The position numbers and the translations under genes were made by a program. This document shows, piece after piece, positions 37,081 through 46,817 of a DNA stretch of 64,000 bases. A model generated the notes under the pieces. The model worked only from the letters and a program-made list of their open reading frames with translations, was not told the origin of the DNA and searched no databases. Numbering within the stretch: position 1 is the first letter of the stretch; each line of letters begins with the position of its first letter. The stretch is from Psychromonas arctica DSM 14288 (GTDB taxonomy: Bacteria > Pseudomonadota > Gammaproteobacteria > Enterobacterales > Psychromonadaceae). The stretch lies in NCBI RefSeq assembly GCF_000482725.1, contig NZ_KI519482.1, positions 1 to 64,000 on the forward strand, given 5' to 3'.

Positions 37081-38109
37081 ATGTCTACATTTTCACTTGC
37101 GTTTGGTACAGCGACTAAAAACCGTGACCAAAAAATCATCGAAGCATTTTTTCCAAACCCAATTTTAAATCCAAACGAAGATCTAGTTGCAACTATTGGT
37201 GCAATTGCTGGATATGAAGGTGGCAATCAAGTTATCGAAATTAAACCCGCTATTGCAGAACAACTGGCTGCGGCTTTTAATGGTGAAGACGATGCAGATA
37301 ATGCAGATTTTGCAGTTGCAGCAGCTAAATCAAAACAAACATTAGTGTTAGTTATTTTAGCCACTGACGAAGCACCACAGAGTGTCGCTGAAGGTTATTT
37401 GAAACTGCAACTTATCTCTCATCGTTTAGTTAAACCACACGGCGTAGTGTTAGACGGTATCTTTGGTTTATTGCACAATATCGCATGGACAAACAAGGGT
37501 GCTATCGACTTACCTGAGCTTAAAGATCGTCAAATGAAAGCACGTTTAAAAGGGAAAACTATCATTGTAGATTGTGTTGATAAATTCCCTAAAATGGTTG
37601 ATTACGTAGTTCCAGCTGGTGTGCGTATTGCTGACACTTCACGCGTACGTTTAGGCGCTCACGTTGGTGAAGGTACAACAGTGATGCATGAAGGTTTCAT
37701 TAACTTTAATGCAGGTACAGCGGGTGTTAGCATGGTTGAAGGTCGTATTTCAGCGGGTGTTATGGTTGGTGAAGGAAGTGATATCGGTGGTGGCGCTTCT
37801 ATTATGGGTACACTGTCTGGCGGTGGTAAAATGGTTGTCGCTATTGGCGAAAATAGCTTATTAGGTGCTAATGCTGGTTTAGGCTTCCCACTGGGTAACC
37901 GTTGTACTATTGAGTCTGGTTTATACGTTACAGCGGGTTCTAAAGTTAAAATGTTAGATAACGAAGGTAATGACGCTGGATTTGTTAAAGCACGAGATTT
38001 AGCTAATAAAGATGACTTATTATTCCGTCGTAATTCAACGACAGGTCAAATTGAATGTCTCGTTAATAAAAGCGCTGTAGAATTAAACAGCATGTTACAT
38101 TCTAACTAA
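37081..38109 (+). CDS. dapD: Tetrahydrodipicolinate N-succinyltransferase, long type
   Basis: 342 residues, the longer DapD class found in Vibrio and Pseudomonas rather than the 274-residue E. coli type. A left-handed beta-helix of hexapeptide repeats covers about 180-300 (VRLGAHVGEGTTVMHEGFI, ISAGVMVGEGSDIGGGASI, LLGANAGLGFPLG). The enzyme succinylates tetrahydrodipicolinate in lysine/diaminopimelate synthesis, feeding peptidoglycan. Monocistronic, with a terminator 50 bases downstream. Confidence 0.95.
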   Translation: MSTFSLAFGTATKNRDQKIIEAFFPNPILNPNEDLVATIGAIAGYEGGNQVIEIKPAIAEQLAAAFNGEDDADNADFAVAAAKSKQTLVLVILATDEAPQSVAEGYLKLQLISHRLVKPHGVVLDGIFGLLHNIAWTNKGAIDLPELKDRQMKARLKGKTIIVDCVDKFPKMVDYVVPAGVRIADTSRVRLGAHVGEGTTVMHEGFINFNAGTAGVSMVEGRISAGVMVGEGSDIGGGASIMGTLSGGGKMVVAIGENSLLGANAGLGFPLGNRCTIESGLYVTAGSKVKMLDNEGNDAGFVKARDLANKDDLLFRRNSTTGQIECLVNKSAVELNSMLHSN

Positions 38110-38159
38110 TATTCTCATTATTGTTCTGAGCAATATTTTTATTATGCATTGAGTAATCG

Positions 38160-38184
38160 AGGCTACTATTGAGTAGCCTTTTTT
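38160..38184 (+). terminator. Rho-independent terminator of dapD
   Basis: AGGCTACT / AGTAGCCT stem with a four-base loop followed by six T. Confidence 0.9.
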
Positions 38185-38190
38185 ATGTTC

Positions 38191-38230
38191 GTCTATTTTT
38201 TACCCATCTATTTTTTACCCATCTATTTTT
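38191..38230. repeat. 15-bp tandem repeat, about 2.7 copies
   Basis: GTCTATTTTTTACCC, ATCTATTTTTTACCC and ATCTATTTTT follow one another directly after the dapD terminator. Confidence 0.8.
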
Positions 38231-38370
38231 AAATTGCTGTATTCCTTTTTATAAAATTTTTCCACTTTCATATACATAGCCTTTTCTCGCGTTAGCATCT
38301 TAAAACGTCACATGATTGTCATGCGAGATCTATATCATACTTGCTAAGCAAAGCGCGAGGGGAAGCGTAA

Positions 38371-40152
38371 ATGTCAGCCAATAATAAAACATCATTAACA
38401 TTGAATGTGGACTTCAAAAATAAACTGATCAAACTCAAGGCAACATTGAGTCGAGCCTTTGATATTCAGTTGCCGATCGATAAATTAGTACATGACACTG
38501 TGTATAGGCTAAACGTTTTTGATGAGTTACTGAGCTTAGGTCATGAACAAGTTACCGCACAAGTGAAATCATTGCAGCAAACTTCTGTGTATATCGATAT
38601 TCAGCCGGTAAGTGGCAATGTAAGTAAGCAAGATGCAACCGTTGAACGTAATAAGCAGCGTATTAAACATGCTATTGCGATAAAAGAGCATACGCTTAAT
38701 AAATCTTCTTTTGTTATTTTACTGCTGGCGAGTATCATATTTATCTTTATCGTTTTATTGCAGACAAATATATTGCAAGTCACTGTTTTGTCAGGGCCTG
38801 TTTCAACTCAACACTCTTCCCCAAATATTTTAGATAGCTTATTAGCTGAAGCCGCTCCTGCTGTTCATTTAGCACCAACTATTCAATTACCTGTTGATAA
38901 TGCAAAGCTTACTATGCGCTTACATGGTTCAAATACAATAGGGGAGCATCTTGCACCTGCTCTATTAACTGCATATTTAAAAACATTGGGGGTGTCTGAA
39001 ATGCGCTGGATAAAAGGGGATTCAGAGGTAGATCGCCAATTACAATATATTCATAACAACCAAGCCTATGAAATTGAACTGCAAGCTCACGGATCATCAA
39101 CTGCATTTAAAGACTTAGCAAATGGGGTTGCTGATTTGGCCATTTCATCTCGGAAAATTAAAGACGACGAAGTGGCGTTATTAAAGGCGCAGTATGGCAA
39201 CCTTGGTTTAGCTGGTAGCGAAGTGATCATCAGTCTGGATGGCGTTGCTATCATTGTAAATAAGAAGAACTCACTGAATTCACTCACCTTATTACAGCTA
39301 GCAGACATTTTTTCAGGTGAGATTAATAATTGGGAACAACTAGGTGGCGAGGACCTAAGCATTAATGTTTATGCGCGAGATCTGAACTCAGGCACCTGGG
39401 ATAGTTTTAAAAGTATAGTTTTTAGTGAAGGCGATAGCATCTTATCACCGAATGCGAGTCGTTATCAGTCTAGTAGTAAACTGTCCGACTTAATTGCACA
39501 GGATCAGGCTGGTATTGGTTTTATAGGCTTACCCTATATTAATAACAGTAAGGCGTTATCGATAGCGGCATCCATTACTTCTCCTCCTATTTACCCAACA
39601 CAATTTACGGTGAGTACAGAGGATTATCCTTTAAGTAGACGTTTGTACCTGTATGTACCTGCTGCTAGTAGTGAATTTATTGAACGTTTTACACATTTTG
39701 TGACCTCGGCAGCGGGGCAAAAAATTGTTGAGCAGGTAGGCCTAGTTTCTCAAAATATTCAATTACAAGGTATTTACCCTAATAAGCAAGCCCCACAAAT
39801 TTATAATGATTACGGTGAGATAGCTCAACGCCTTTCCTTGAATTTTCGCTTTCAACAGGACAGTAATCAATTAGATAGTAAAGGCAAAGATGATTTACTG
39901 AGGGTCGTTGAATACATAAGACAACATGCTGGTCTTAGAGTGGTATTGATGGGGTTCTCTGATCTATCAGAAGAACAAGACAAGCAATCTTTATTATCGC
40001 TAAAGCGTGCCCAAATAGTAGAGCGAGAGCTACAAACTCGCGGTTTAAATATTACTGCGGTGGAAGGGTTTGGTTCACAATTACCTATTGCTTCAACAAA
40101 AACGGCAATCGGTCGCAGTAAAAATAGGCGTGTCGAGGTGTGGGTTTTTTAA
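38371..40152 (+). CDS. Membrane-anchored PstS-like / OmpA fusion protein
   Basis: 593 residues. The cytosolic N-terminal part (1-107) is unlike any domain I recognise. One membrane helix follows (about 110-132, FVILLLASIIFIFIVLLQTN). Residues about 175-445 form a phosphate-binding-protein-like domain with LHGSNTIGEHLAPALL, the substrate-site-like AHGSSTAFKDLANGVADLAISSRK (in two pieces) and RDLNSGTWDSFK. Residues about 475-593 are an OmpA-like peptidoglycan-binding domain ending in GRSKNRRVEVWVF. A periplasmic sensor or scaffold tied to the cell wall is likely; ligand unknown. Ribosome site GAGGGGAAGCG. The next gene starts 24 bases later. Confidence 0.8.
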   Translation: MSANNKTSLTLNVDFKNKLIKLKATLSRAFDIQLPIDKLVHDTVYRLNVFDELLSLGHEQVTAQVKSLQQTSVYIDIQPVSGNVSKQDATVERNKQRIKHAIAIKEHTLNKSSFVILLLASIIFIFIVLLQTNILQVTVLSGPVSTQHSSPNILDSLLAEAAPAVHLAPTIQLPVDNAKLTMRLHGSNTIGEHLAPALLTAYLKTLGVSEMRWIKGDSEVDRQLQYIHNNQAYEIELQAHGSSTAFKDLANGVADLAISSRKIKDDEVALLKAQYGNLGLAGSEVIISLDGVAIIVNKKNSLNSLTLLQLADIFSGEINNWEQLGGEDLSINVYARDLNSGTWDSFKSIVFSEGDSILSPNASRYQSSSKLSDLIAQDQAGIGFIGLPYINNSKALSIAASITSPPIYPTQFTVSTEDYPLSRRLYLYVPAASSEFIERFTHFVTSAAGQKIVEQVGLVSQNIQLQGIYPNKQAPQIYNDYGEIAQRLSLNFRFQQDSNQLDSKGKDDLLRVVEYIRQHAGLRVVLMGFSDLSEEQDKQSLLSLKRAQIVERELQTRGLNITAVEGFGSQLPIASTKTAIGRSKNRRVEVWVF

Positions 40153-40176
40153 GCCCATTTTTATAATAGGTATGCG

Positions 40177-40839
40177 ATGAGTATTTTATTAAAAAAATCA
40201 CAATACTTGATGACATTATTCAGTGATTTAAGTTGCCATGATAATGCCATCATTAATAAAAATATTGATGACACGCTTTATCTTTTAAAAGTCGTCTCTA
40301 CCAAAACTCGGCAATTAATGGCGGAGCAAAATGTGCCCATTGAGGATTTATTAGCAGATAAGTGCTTACCATTAACACGTTTTTATTTGTCAGATGAACA
40401 CTCGCAATTAGCTTATTTTTTAAATAGTGAGCGATTAGCTTTATTTTTTAGTGCGTTACCAATGGCAGAAGCCACTATCTTTCAACAATATGTAATACGT
40501 GCAAAAAAATCTTTAATCTTACCTGAGCGACAGCCATCTTCAGGAGTAGAAGATCTTACATATTTTTCGACAAGTTTCGAAGAAGATAATGAAGGTTATC
40601 ATCAACTAACTTATTTACAGTCTTTGCAAAATTTAGTAAAGGTGGTGAGTGTTAATTCAGAAGTTGATTATAAGGCGCTGTTTTATGATTTACAGAGCTT
40701 TAAAAAGTCTAATGGAAAAATTGATACAAGACTGCTTGTGTACCCTGAATATCAATATAACTTATTATTCTACTGTGAATTGTCGCCATTATGGCAATTA
40801 AAAGCGCAGCAGTTATTCACAGAGCAAACGACTATGTGA
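40177..40839 (+). CDS. Unknown protein paired with the PstS-like/OmpA fusion
   Basis: 220 residues, soluble, no signal peptide or membrane segment. Mostly helical, Leu- and Phe-rich in the first half (HDNAIINKNIDDTLYLLKVV, LTRFYLSDEHSQLAYFL), with a second region of aromatic strands near the end (YPEYQYNLLFYCEL). No family recognised. Its place 24 bases after the fusion gene makes a shared operon and function likely; it could be a cytosolic partner of the fusion protein N-terminal region. Confidence 0.65.
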   Translation: MSILLKKSQYLMTLFSDLSCHDNAIINKNIDDTLYLLKVVSTKTRQLMAEQNVPIEDLLADKCLPLTRFYLSDEHSQLAYFLNSERLALFFSALPMAEATIFQQYVIRAKKSLILPERQPSSGVEDLTYFSTSFEEDNEGYHQLTYLQSLQNLVKVVSVNSEVDYKALFYDLQSFKKSNGKIDTRLLVYPEYQYNLLFYCELSPLWQLKAQQLFTEQTTM

Positions 40840-40923
40840 TGATTCAGTCATATTAATTTCATTAGCTCTGAGAATAAATATTGGGCTGTTGTAAATAAAA
40901 TAAGACAAAAATAATGTCAAATA

Positions 40924-40961
40924 GGTATTACCAGTTCCATTAATTAGCGGAGTTGGTATTA
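40924..40961. repeat. Solo end of the TAATACCAA element family
   Basis: GGTATTACCAGTTCC at the left and CGGAGTTGGTATTA at the right; the right 14 bases are identical to the right end of the 164-bp element at 16197-16210. Probably a degenerate or internally deleted copy. Confidence 0.5.
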
Positions 40962-41044
40962 CTCCCATTGCAATGTTTCTAAGGCAGATAGGATGTGTTT
41001 TTACTCTCAACAAAGGGCTGTTATTTATCGGAATTGTTACCAAG

Positions 41045-41082
41045 AAAAAGCCCGTTGTGTAGTGCTATACAACGGGCTTTTT
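41045..41082. terminator. Bidirectional rho-independent terminator
   Basis: A 14-bp stem AAAAAGCCCGTTGT / ACAACGGGCTTTTT, with runs on both sides. It lies between the plus-strand fusion/partner unit and the minus-strand trp-yciB operon, ending both. Confidence 0.92.
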
Positions 41083-41111
41083 GTTGACACTCGAAAGTGT
41101 TAAAAACGTTT

Positions 41112-41681
41112 TTATTCCGCTTCTTTTTTAGCGTCGACTTTTTTCTTCTTATCTTCACTAGGCAGGTATTTATAAATATACAAACCACTTAATAAGGTAA
41201 AGACTAAAGTTGCTCCTAACAATCCAAACACTTTAAAGTTAACCCAAACTTCTTGTTCTAGGCTAAATGCAACATAGATATTAATTAACCCTAGCGCTAA
41301 GAAAAAGACTGCCCAAGCGATGTTTAATGTTGACCATACTTTTTCCGGCAAAGTTATTTCTTTACCTAGCATCTGTTTAAGAATTGGTTTTTTAAAGATA
41401 AATTGGCTAGCTAATAATGCAATGGTAAACAACACATATACCACGGTGACTTTCCATTTGATGAATACATCATCATGCAAAATTAGCGTTAATGTGCCAA
41501 ACACCAACACCATTAAGAAAGTGATGATATGCATTTTTTCAGCTTTGCCGTGCTTAAAGTAATTGTAAGCTAACAATAAGCCTGTTGTTACAATTAATGA
41601 TCCCGTTGCGGCATAAATGTCGACCATTTTATACACGGCAAAAAAGATAATTAAAGGAATAAACTCAAAAAATTGTTTCAT
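41112..41681 (-). CDS. yciB: Inner-membrane septation-associated protein YciB
   Basis: 189 residues. The N-terminus [19 protein letters not shown] is the family hallmark, followed by five membrane segments and a Lys/Glu-rich tail. YciB is an inner-membrane protein affecting septation and envelope integrity. It lies 39 bases after trpA on the same strand, before the shared terminator, so it is probably the last gene of the trp transcript. Confidence 0.93.
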   Translation of the reverse strand: MKQFFEFIPLIIFFAVYKMVDIYAATGSLIVTTGLLLAYNYFKHGKAEKMHIITFLMVLVFGTLTLILHDDVFIKWKVTVVYVLFTIALLASQFIFKKPILKQMLGKEITLPEKVWSTLNIAWAVFFLALGLINIYVAFSLEQEVWVNFKVFGLLGATLVFTLLSGLYIYKYLPSEDKKKKVDAKKEAE

Positions 41682-41720
41682 GACACTCTCTTCTTTAAAA
41701 AATTAAATAATGATAGTCCG

Positions 41721-42545
41721 TTATTTGAAGGTTGCGGCCTTCATTGCACTAATAAATTCAAACATTTCTGTTTTCATTGTAGCGGGATCATCAAGGTTAC
41801 GTTGGATTATTTTCACTACCGCTGAGCCAGAAATTGCACCTGCCGCGCCTGCTTTAATCGCGTTAGCGACCTGTTCAGGTTGTGAAATACCAAACCCTAA
41901 CAGCGATGGTGGTGCATCATACTCGCCTAATGTTTCAAGCATATGTTCAACGGGCATGCCCGCTTTTGCATCAGCCCCTGTTACACCAGCACGACTTAAT
42001 AGGTAAGTGTAGCCTTGGCCATACTCTGCTACTTGTTGCAACGTTGTTTTATCACCATTAGGTGGCGCAATAAATATTTGCTGTAAGCCAAATTTCTCTG
42101 CAGCTGCACGGTATGGTGCACTTTCATGTAATGGCACGTCTGCAATTAATATTGAGTCAACACCAGCTTCTTTACAGCGCTGATAGAAATTCTCTATACC
42201 GTTACAATAGACTAAGTTCACATACAGTAATAATCCAATAGGTATCTGTGGATGTTGAGTACGGATCTCTTTAATTATTTCAAAACAAACCTGTGGTGTG
42301 GTGCCTGCCTCTAACGCTCGAATTGAAGCATCTTGAATGACGATACCATCAGCAACGGGATCTGAAAATGGAATGCCTAATTCTAGTGCATCTGCACCAG
42401 CGTCTATTAGTGTATTAATAATACTTAATGATTGCTCACGGTTTGGATCACCGACAGTGACGAAGGGAACAAATGCACCTTGGTTCGCACCTGCTAGGCG
42501 ATCAAATAATTGTGCGTATCTTTGCGTCATTAAATCGTGCGTCAT
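41721..42545 (-). CDS. trpA: Tryptophan synthase alpha subunit
   Basis: 274 residues. A TIM barrel with the catalytic glutamate in [11 protein letters not shown] and aspartate in FSDPVADG, the loop [10 protein letters not shown] and the phosphate-binding [10 protein letters not shown] and GAISGSAVV. It cleaves indole-3-glycerol phosphate to indole, which is channelled to TrpB. Its ATG overlaps the trpB stop (TAATG), so the subunits are made in balance. Confidence 0.97.
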   Translation of the reverse strand: MTHDLMTQRYAQLFDRLAGANQGAFVPFVTVGDPNREQSLSIINTLIDAGADALELGIPFSDPVADGIVIQDASIRALEAGTTPQVCFEIIKEIRTQHPQIPIGLLLYVNLVYCNGIENFYQRCKEAGVDSILIADVPLHESAPYRAAAEKFGLQQIFIAPPNGDKTTLQQVAEYGQGYTYLLSRAGVTGADAKAGMPVEHMLETLGEYDAPPSLLGFGISQPEQVANAIKAGAAGAISGSAVVKIIQRNLDDPATMKTEMFEFISAMKAATFK

Positions 42546-43732
42546 TAGATTATCCCTCTTTTTTCAAAAATATCAGCAACGGTAAAGATATCTTTATCAC
42601 CACGGCCTGATAAGTTAACAATAATAATTTGCTCTTTATCATCCTGTTCAATAATTTTTAATGCATGTGCTAGCGCGTGAGCAGATTCTAATGCGGGGAT
42701 AATGCCTTCCTGTTCAGCTAATGCTTTAAACGCCATTAATGCTTCATCATCGGTTGCATTCACATACTGTGCTCGACCTGTTTTGGCCAAATGTGCATGT
42801 TGTGGCCCTACAGATGGAAAATCTAATCCAGCTGAAATTGAGTAAGACTCTTCAATTTGCCCGTTATCATCCTGCATCATTAACGACTTCATACCAAAGA
42901 AGATGCCCTTAGTACCACAGGCGATCGGACAACCATGTTCACCGGTCTCGATGCCATGACCACCAGGTTCAACACCAATTAACTCGACGTTTTTATCGTC
43001 AATAAAGTCTGAAAAAATACCAATAGCATTTGATCCCCCACCAACACAAGCTATCACTTTATTTGGTAGAATACCTTCTTTACGAAGACATTGTTGCTTT
43101 GCTTCTTCACCAATCACTTTTTGGTACTCACGTACAATTGTTGGGAATGGATGTGGTCCAGCTGCAGTGCCTAATAAATAATGTGAATTTTCGTAACTAC
43201 CAGCCCAGTCTCGTAAAGCTTCGTTACAGGCATCTTTTAAGGTAGCTGAGCCGGAGGTTACTGGAATGACTTCTGCACCCATTAGGCGCATTCTGAACAT
43301 GTTTGGTTTTTGGCGTTCACAATCTACCGCTCCCATATAAACACGACACTTAAGCCCTAGTAGCGCACAGGCTAAAGCCGTTGCAACACCGTGTTGTCCG
43401 GCGCCAGTTTCTGCGATGATCTCAGTTTTACCCATACGTTTAGCCAGTAAAGCTTGACCTAATACCTGATTCGTTTTGTGTGCACCACCGTGTAATAAAT
43501 CTTCACGTTTTAGGTATAATTTAGTTTTTTTACCTTTGGTTAAATTACGGCATAAAGTTAATGGTGTCGGGCGTCCTGCATATTCAGTCAATAACTCTTC
43601 TAGTTCTGCTTTAAATCCATCATCCTGCTGTGCTTTTAAAAACTCTGTTTCAAGCTGTTTTAATGCAGGAACCAATATTTGTGGTACGTACATACCACCA
43701 AAATCACCAAAATAAGCGTCTAACGTTTTCAT
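42545..43732 (-). CDS. trpB: Tryptophan synthase beta subunit
   Basis: 395 residues. The PLP lysine lies in [16 protein letters not shown] (about 81-96). Also visible are [11 protein letters not shown], the phosphate loop VGGGSNAIG and HEHGCP-like [10 protein letters not shown]. It joins indole and serine to make tryptophan. It follows the fused trpC-F gene by 20 bases. Confidence 0.97.
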   Translation of the reverse strand: MKTLDAYFGDFGGMYVPQILVPALKQLETEFLKAQQDDGFKAELEELLTEYAGRPTPLTLCRNLTKGKKTKLYLKREDLLHGGAHKTNQVLGQALLAKRMGKTEIIAETGAGQHGVATALACALLGLKCRVYMGAVDCERQKPNMFRMRLMGAEVIPVTSGSATLKDACNEALRDWAGSYENSHYLLGTAAGPHPFPTIVREYQKVIGEEAKQQCLRKEGILPNKVIACVGGGSNAIGIFSDFIDDKNVELIGVEPGGHGIETGEHGCPIACGTKGIFFGMKSLMMQDDNGQIEESYSISAGLDFPSVGPQHAHLAKTGRAQYVNATDDEALMAFKALAEQEGIIPALESAHALAHALKIIEQDDKEQIIIVNLSGRGDKDIFTVADIFEKRGII

Positions 43733-43752
43733 TTTATTACCTTCTAAAGCGT

Positions 43753-45174
43753 TTATCGTTGCATGTAACGACGAATTGCAGCAAAGCTACGATTTAATTT
43801 GTCAGCGTCTTTTTTACCGGGTTCAGATTCAACACCTGAATTAAAATCTAATCCTGCACAACCTATTAAAGCGGCTTGTTGCGCATTGTCTGGATTAAGC
43901 CCACCGGCTAATATCAGCTTGCTTTTATCTATCTTGTTCGGTTCGCTTTCATCATGGGTTAACAGAGACCAATCAAAAGCTTGTCCTGTGCCGCCACTTT
44001 GCTTACCAACACGTGTATCGACGATGTGTTTACTAACATTGTATTTTTCAAATGCAGGCAAGCTATCACTAATGCCGTGTGCTTTCCATATTTCACAGCT
44101 TTTTGGTAATACCGCCAATAGTGCTTTAACATATTTAGGTGTTTCATCACCGTGTAATTGCACTGCGCTCAAACCTAAACTTTTTGCGGTGTAAGCAACT
44201 AGTTCGATCTCTTCATCTTGGAATACACCCACATACTTTAAAGGTGCACCTAGCATCACTAAACGTGCTTGTTCAAGAGCGATGAAGCGCGGCGATTTCT
44301 CAACAAAAATTAAACCACCATAAACCGCACCGGCTTTGTGTGCATCAGCAGCATCTCTGGCATGTGTTAAACCACAGACTTTATTTTCACCTAGAATCAG
44401 CTCTCTACACGCTCGATCAATATTGTTTTTTGACATGATTGAACTGCCAACTAAAAAACCATTCGCGAATTTGCTTAATTCTTTTACTTGCTGGTGGTTA
44501 TAAATACCTGACTCAGAAATAATAATTCTGTCTTTTGGAATTTTAACTGCGAGTTCTTTAGTACGATTTAAGTCAATAGTAAGATCACGTAAGTCTCTAT
44601 TATTAATGCCAATTACTTTTGCATTTAAGGCGATTGCACGTACCAACTCTTGTTCATTACTAACCTCGGTTAACACTCCCATATTTAAGCTATGTGCGGT
44701 ATCGCGGTATGCTTGGTAAGCATCATCATCTAATACAGAGAGCATTAATAGAATAGCATCGGCTTGGTAATAACGAGCTAGGTAGATTTGGTATGGGTCG
44801 ACAATGAAGTCTTTACAGATAACAGGCTGTGTTACTTGCTCACGTACTTTATTGATATATTCTAAATCACCTTGAAAGTACTTCTCCTCAGTGAGTACTG
44901 AAATAGCAGATGCATAATTTTTATAAACGTTAGCAATTAACTCTAAATCAAAATCTTCACGGATCAGGCCCTTTGATGGTGATGCCTTTTTACATTCTAG
45001 AATAAATACACTGTGCTCTTGATCTAATGCTTGGTAAAAGTGACGGTCACTTTCCACCAAATCATCTTTAAAGGTAATTAAAGGCTGTTTCACTTTACGT
45101 GCTGCAACTGAGATTATTTTGTCATCAACAATTTTGCCTAAAATAGTATCTTGTAAACTTTGGTCGTTAAGCAT
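43753..45174 (-). CDS. trpCF: Fused indole-3-glycerol phosphate synthase / PRA isomerase
   Basis: 473 residues from ATG at 45174, with GGAG eight bases upstream and an 8-base overlap with trpD. The N-terminal IGPS barrel (about 1-255) contains [30 protein letters not shown] and VIGINNRDL. The C-terminal PRA isomerase barrel (about 258-473) contains [29 protein letters not shown] and LDFNSGVES. This bifunctional fusion, as in E. coli and Vibrio, catalyses two successive pathway steps. Confidence 0.97.
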   Translation of the reverse strand: MLNDQSLQDTILGKIVDDKIISVAARKVKQPLITFKDDLVESDRHFYQALDQEHSVFILECKKASPSKGLIREDFDLELIANVYKNYASAISVLTEEKYFQGDLEYINKVREQVTQPVICKDFIVDPYQIYLARYYQADAILLMLSVLDDDAYQAYRDTAHSLNMGVLTEVSNEQELVRAIALNAKVIGINNRDLRDLTIDLNRTKELAVKIPKDRIIISESGIYNHQQVKELSKFANGFLVGSSIMSKNNIDRACRELILGENKVCGLTHARDAADAHKAGAVYGGLIFVEKSPRFIALEQARLVMLGAPLKYVGVFQDEEIELVAYTAKSLGLSAVQLHGDETPKYVKALLAVLPKSCEIWKAHGISDSLPAFEKYNVSKHIVDTRVGKQSGGTGQAFDWSLLTHDESEPNKIDKSKLILAGGLNPDNAQQAALIGCAGLDFNSGVESEPGKKDADKLNRSFAAIRRYMQR

Positions 45175-46189
45175 TGCTTTGCTCCGCAAGTTGTTTGAGT
45201 AATGTAAGAGGTAAACCTGATTGCATGCTAGCTAATGCTATTTGCGTTCCTTGTTTAAAATTATCTGCTTTGCCATTTAAGACTAACAGGGCTGAGACAT
45301 TAATCGCTACAGCGACTTGCTGTGCCTCAGTGCCTTTACCTTGTAATATTTGTTCAATAATGACTTTATTCTCTTCGGGTGTGCCACCAAAAATACTTTC
45401 AATAGGATAAGGTTCAACACCAAAATCCTGTGGCGTTAATGTGTATTCTTTTATTTCACCATTATGTAACTCGGCAACCTGTGTACTGCCATGTAAGGCA
45501 ACTTCATCTAAGCCACTGCCATACACAACCATTACGCGTTTCATGCCCAATTGTTGATGGACTTTCGCAATCGGTAATAATAGCTCTGGCGCATAAACAC
45601 CCATTAATTCAAAGTCAGGGCGAGCCGGGTTAACTAAGGGACCTAACACATTAAATATCGAGCGTGTTTTTAAAGTTGCTCTAACCGGTCCCGCAAAACG
45701 CATGCCTGCGTGGTAACTAGGTGCAAAAATAAAGCAAACATTTAAATCATCCAAGCATTGGCGCGCCGTTTGTGGTGGCATTTCGAGGTTAATACCAAAC
45801 GCAGCCAATAGGTCCGATGAGCCTGATTTGCTAGAAACGCTACGACTGCCATGCTTACATACTTTCACTCCGCAAGCGGCTGCAACAAAAGCACTGGCAG
45901 TCGAGATGTTGATGGTACCTAAACCATCACCACCGGTACCAACGATATCGGTAAAAGGGTAATCAGGACGAGGAAATACTTTAGCCTGTGCTAATAACGC
46001 TTTCGCTGCGCCGGTAATTTCAGTGGGTGTTTCACCTTTAATTTTTAATGCGGTGATCACTGACGATAATACGATTGGGTCAACCTGCCCTGATACAACT
46101 TGCTCAAAAAAGGTTTGGCTTTGTTGTTCGCTCAGTGACTGCCCTAAATAAAGTTGTTCTAAAATCGGGTGTACATCATATTGGCTCAT
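45167..46189 (-). CDS. trpD: Anthranilate phosphoribosyltransferase
   Basis: 340 residues, separate from trpG (not fused as in E. coli). Motifs: DIVGTGGDGLGTINISTASAF (PRPP site, split), KHGSRSVSSKSGSSDLL and FAPSYHAGMRFAGPVR. It transfers phosphoribose to anthranilate. Its start directly abuts the trpG stop. Confidence 0.97.
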   Translation of the reverse strand: MSQYDVHPILEQLYLGQSLSEQQSQTFFEQVVSGQVDPIVLSSVITALKIKGETPTEITGAAKALLAQAKVFPRPDYPFTDIVGTGGDGLGTINISTASAFVAAACGVKVCKHGSRSVSSKSGSSDLLAAFGINLEMPPQTARQCLDDLNVCFIFAPSYHAGMRFAGPVRATLKTRSIFNVLGPLVNPARPDFELMGVYAPELLLPIAKVHQQLGMKRVMVVYGSGLDEVALHGSTQVAELHNGEIKEYTLTPQDFGVEPYPIESIFGGTPEENKVIIEQILQGKGTEAQQVAVAINVSALLVLNGKADNFKQGTQIALASMQSGLPLTLLKQLAEQSNA

Positions 46190-46813
46190 TTAATTTTTCT
46201 CCGATTCAGTCAGTAAGTTAAGACTGTTTTCTAAAAGCTGTGCACCTTCGCAGGTTAAAATAGATTCTGGGTGAAATTGAAAACCGATCATCTTATCTTG
46301 TTGGTGATAAATAGACATACACATACCATTATATTTTGCCACAGTTTGCAAATTATCAGGCACGGTTGTACCCACTAGTGAATGGTAACGAGCAACGGAT
46401 AAGGGTTGAGATAAACCTTGAAACATTTTATCTCCACAGTGCTGAATGAGAGACGACTTACCATGTTGTATTTCATCCGCTTGTCCAACGACACCACCAT
46501 ACTGCTCTATTAATGCTTGATGGCCTAAACATATACCTAAAATAGGCACTTGACCTTTACATAATGTGATTAAATCTATCATACAACCCGCTGCACTTGG
46601 CGTGCCAGGACCTGGTGATAAGACTAGGACCACTTCACCTACGCAGGCATCAATATGCGCTTTAATGTTCTCCGCACTTTGGTTATTGCGATAAATTTTA
46701 ACCGGATAACCCGCTGCCTTGAACTGATCCACTAGGTTATAAGTAAAGGAGTCAAAGTTATCAAGAAAAAATAAGGTTGCTTTGGTTGCATTTTGATTGC
46801 TTTGAATAGTCAT
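46190..46813 (-). CDS. trpG: Anthranilate synthase glutamine amidotransferase
   Basis: 207 residues from ATG at 46813, chosen for AAGGAG nine bases upstream; the stop of trpE lies between. A class I amidotransferase with LGICLGHQALIEQYGG (nucleophile cysteine), GKSSLIQH and the His-Glu pair in GFQFHPESIL. It supplies ammonia from glutamine to TrpE. Confidence 0.96.
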   Translation of the reverse strand: MTIQSNQNATKATLFFLDNFDSFTYNLVDQFKAAGYPVKIYRNNQSAENIKAHIDACVGEVVLVLSPGPGTPSAAGCMIDLITLCKGQVPILGICLGHQALIEQYGGVVGQADEIQHGKSSLIQHCGDKMFQGLSQPLSVARYHSLVGTTVPDNLQTVAKYNGMCMSIYHQQDKMIGFQFHPESILTCEGAQLLENSLNLLTESEKN

Positions 46814-46817
46814 GGCC

